From Kiritimatiellia bacterium (GTDB lineage Bacteria; Verrucomicrobiota; Kiritimatiellia; JAAZAB01), in contig JAQUMN010000006.1 of NCBI GenBank assembly GCA_028718125.1, forward strand, positions 1-51,805: a stretch of 51,805 nucleotides of DNA, in the 5' to 3' direction. Position 1 is the first letter of the stretch. Each line of letters begins with the position of its first letter. Below the pieces are notes generated by a model. That model was not told where the DNA came from. It did not search any database and saw nothing but the letters and a program-made list of their open reading frames with translations. The position numbers and the translations under genes are program-made. Of the stretch, positions 51,691-51,805 are shown in pieces.

Positions 51691-51805
51691 CTTTGTGTCT
51701 CCTGAATACAGTTTTTATACTCGCTGACTCCGGCGGACTGGCTAAGCTTGAGCAAGTCGCGCTTGCGCCGCGCCGAAACTTTGGCCGCATCATGGCGCGG
51801 CCAAA

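Noticed and set aside
1..51805. CRISPR array, rRNA or classical insertion sequence
   Set aside because: No regularly spaced repeats, no rRNA-like conserved blocks and no transposase motif were found.

Overview
The window most resembles a bacterium of the Planctomycetes-Verrucomicrobia-Chlamydiae group, perhaps Kiritimatiellota, Lentisphaerota or a relative. This is inferred from gene content: many secreted glycoside-hydrolase-like proteins, Gfo/Idh/MocA oxidoreductases, xylose-isomerase-like TIM barrels, a GxGYxYP protein, a DUF1080-type domain and GGCGGA-type palindromes. No rRNA or marker gene is present to settle it.

Region 1 (1-1277) is a chain of very small, tightly packed ORFs of phage or plasmid character. 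One of them carries an in-frame amber codon. Region 2 (1417-27207) is a carbohydrate locus. An ArsR-type regulator with its own promoter and palindrome leads into an overlapping DegT aminotransferase and a ceramidase-fold hydrolase. Large secreted or cytoplasmic glycosidase-like proteins follow, including a HEAT-repeat fusion, a GH2 beta-mannosidase-like enzyme and a GxGYxYP protein. A beta-helix protein, an oxidoreductase, two TIM-barrel isomerases and a PIG-L deacetylase complete it. The locus is littered with ends of broken genes: a ceramidase N-terminus, a glycyl-radical-enzyme C-terminus, a truncated hydrolase abutting an isomerase C-terminus, and the first ~47 codons of a terminase.

Region 3 (27357-40919) is a phage morphogenesis module: large terminase, portal, scaffold, signal-peptide protein, coat protein, a run of small connector-like genes with overlapping starts and stops, a collagen-like fibre protein, and small lysis-type or membrane proteins. 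No tape measure, tube or sheath gene is visible, so a short-tailed or tail-less particle fits best. An oppositely oriented DUF3800 gene sits between terminase and portal. A 19-nt motif, TTGACATTCTGGCTATAGG, precedes terminase, portal and scaffold, and a fourth diverged copy precedes the broken terminase. It is the strongest candidate for something undescribed. Four genes in the module encode proteins with N-terminal signal peptides, which is unusual for virion proteins.

Region 4 (41150-51805) begins with a CAT-anticodon tRNA whose 3' end faces the phage module. It continues with a secreted cyclase-family hydrolase, a 684-nt structured gap, a DUF1080-like protein, aminoacyl-histidine dipeptidase, a DmeF-type metal exporter, a secreted protein with two tandem metallo-beta-lactamase domains plus FG-GAP-like repeats, and a minus-strand isomerase/oxidoreductase pair.

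Read together, the window is either a chromosomal carbohydrate locus that has repeatedly received phage DNA, or a prophage carrying about 25 kb of carbohydrate cargo. The sequence alone does not decide between these. All assignments come from reading motifs; no search was run.
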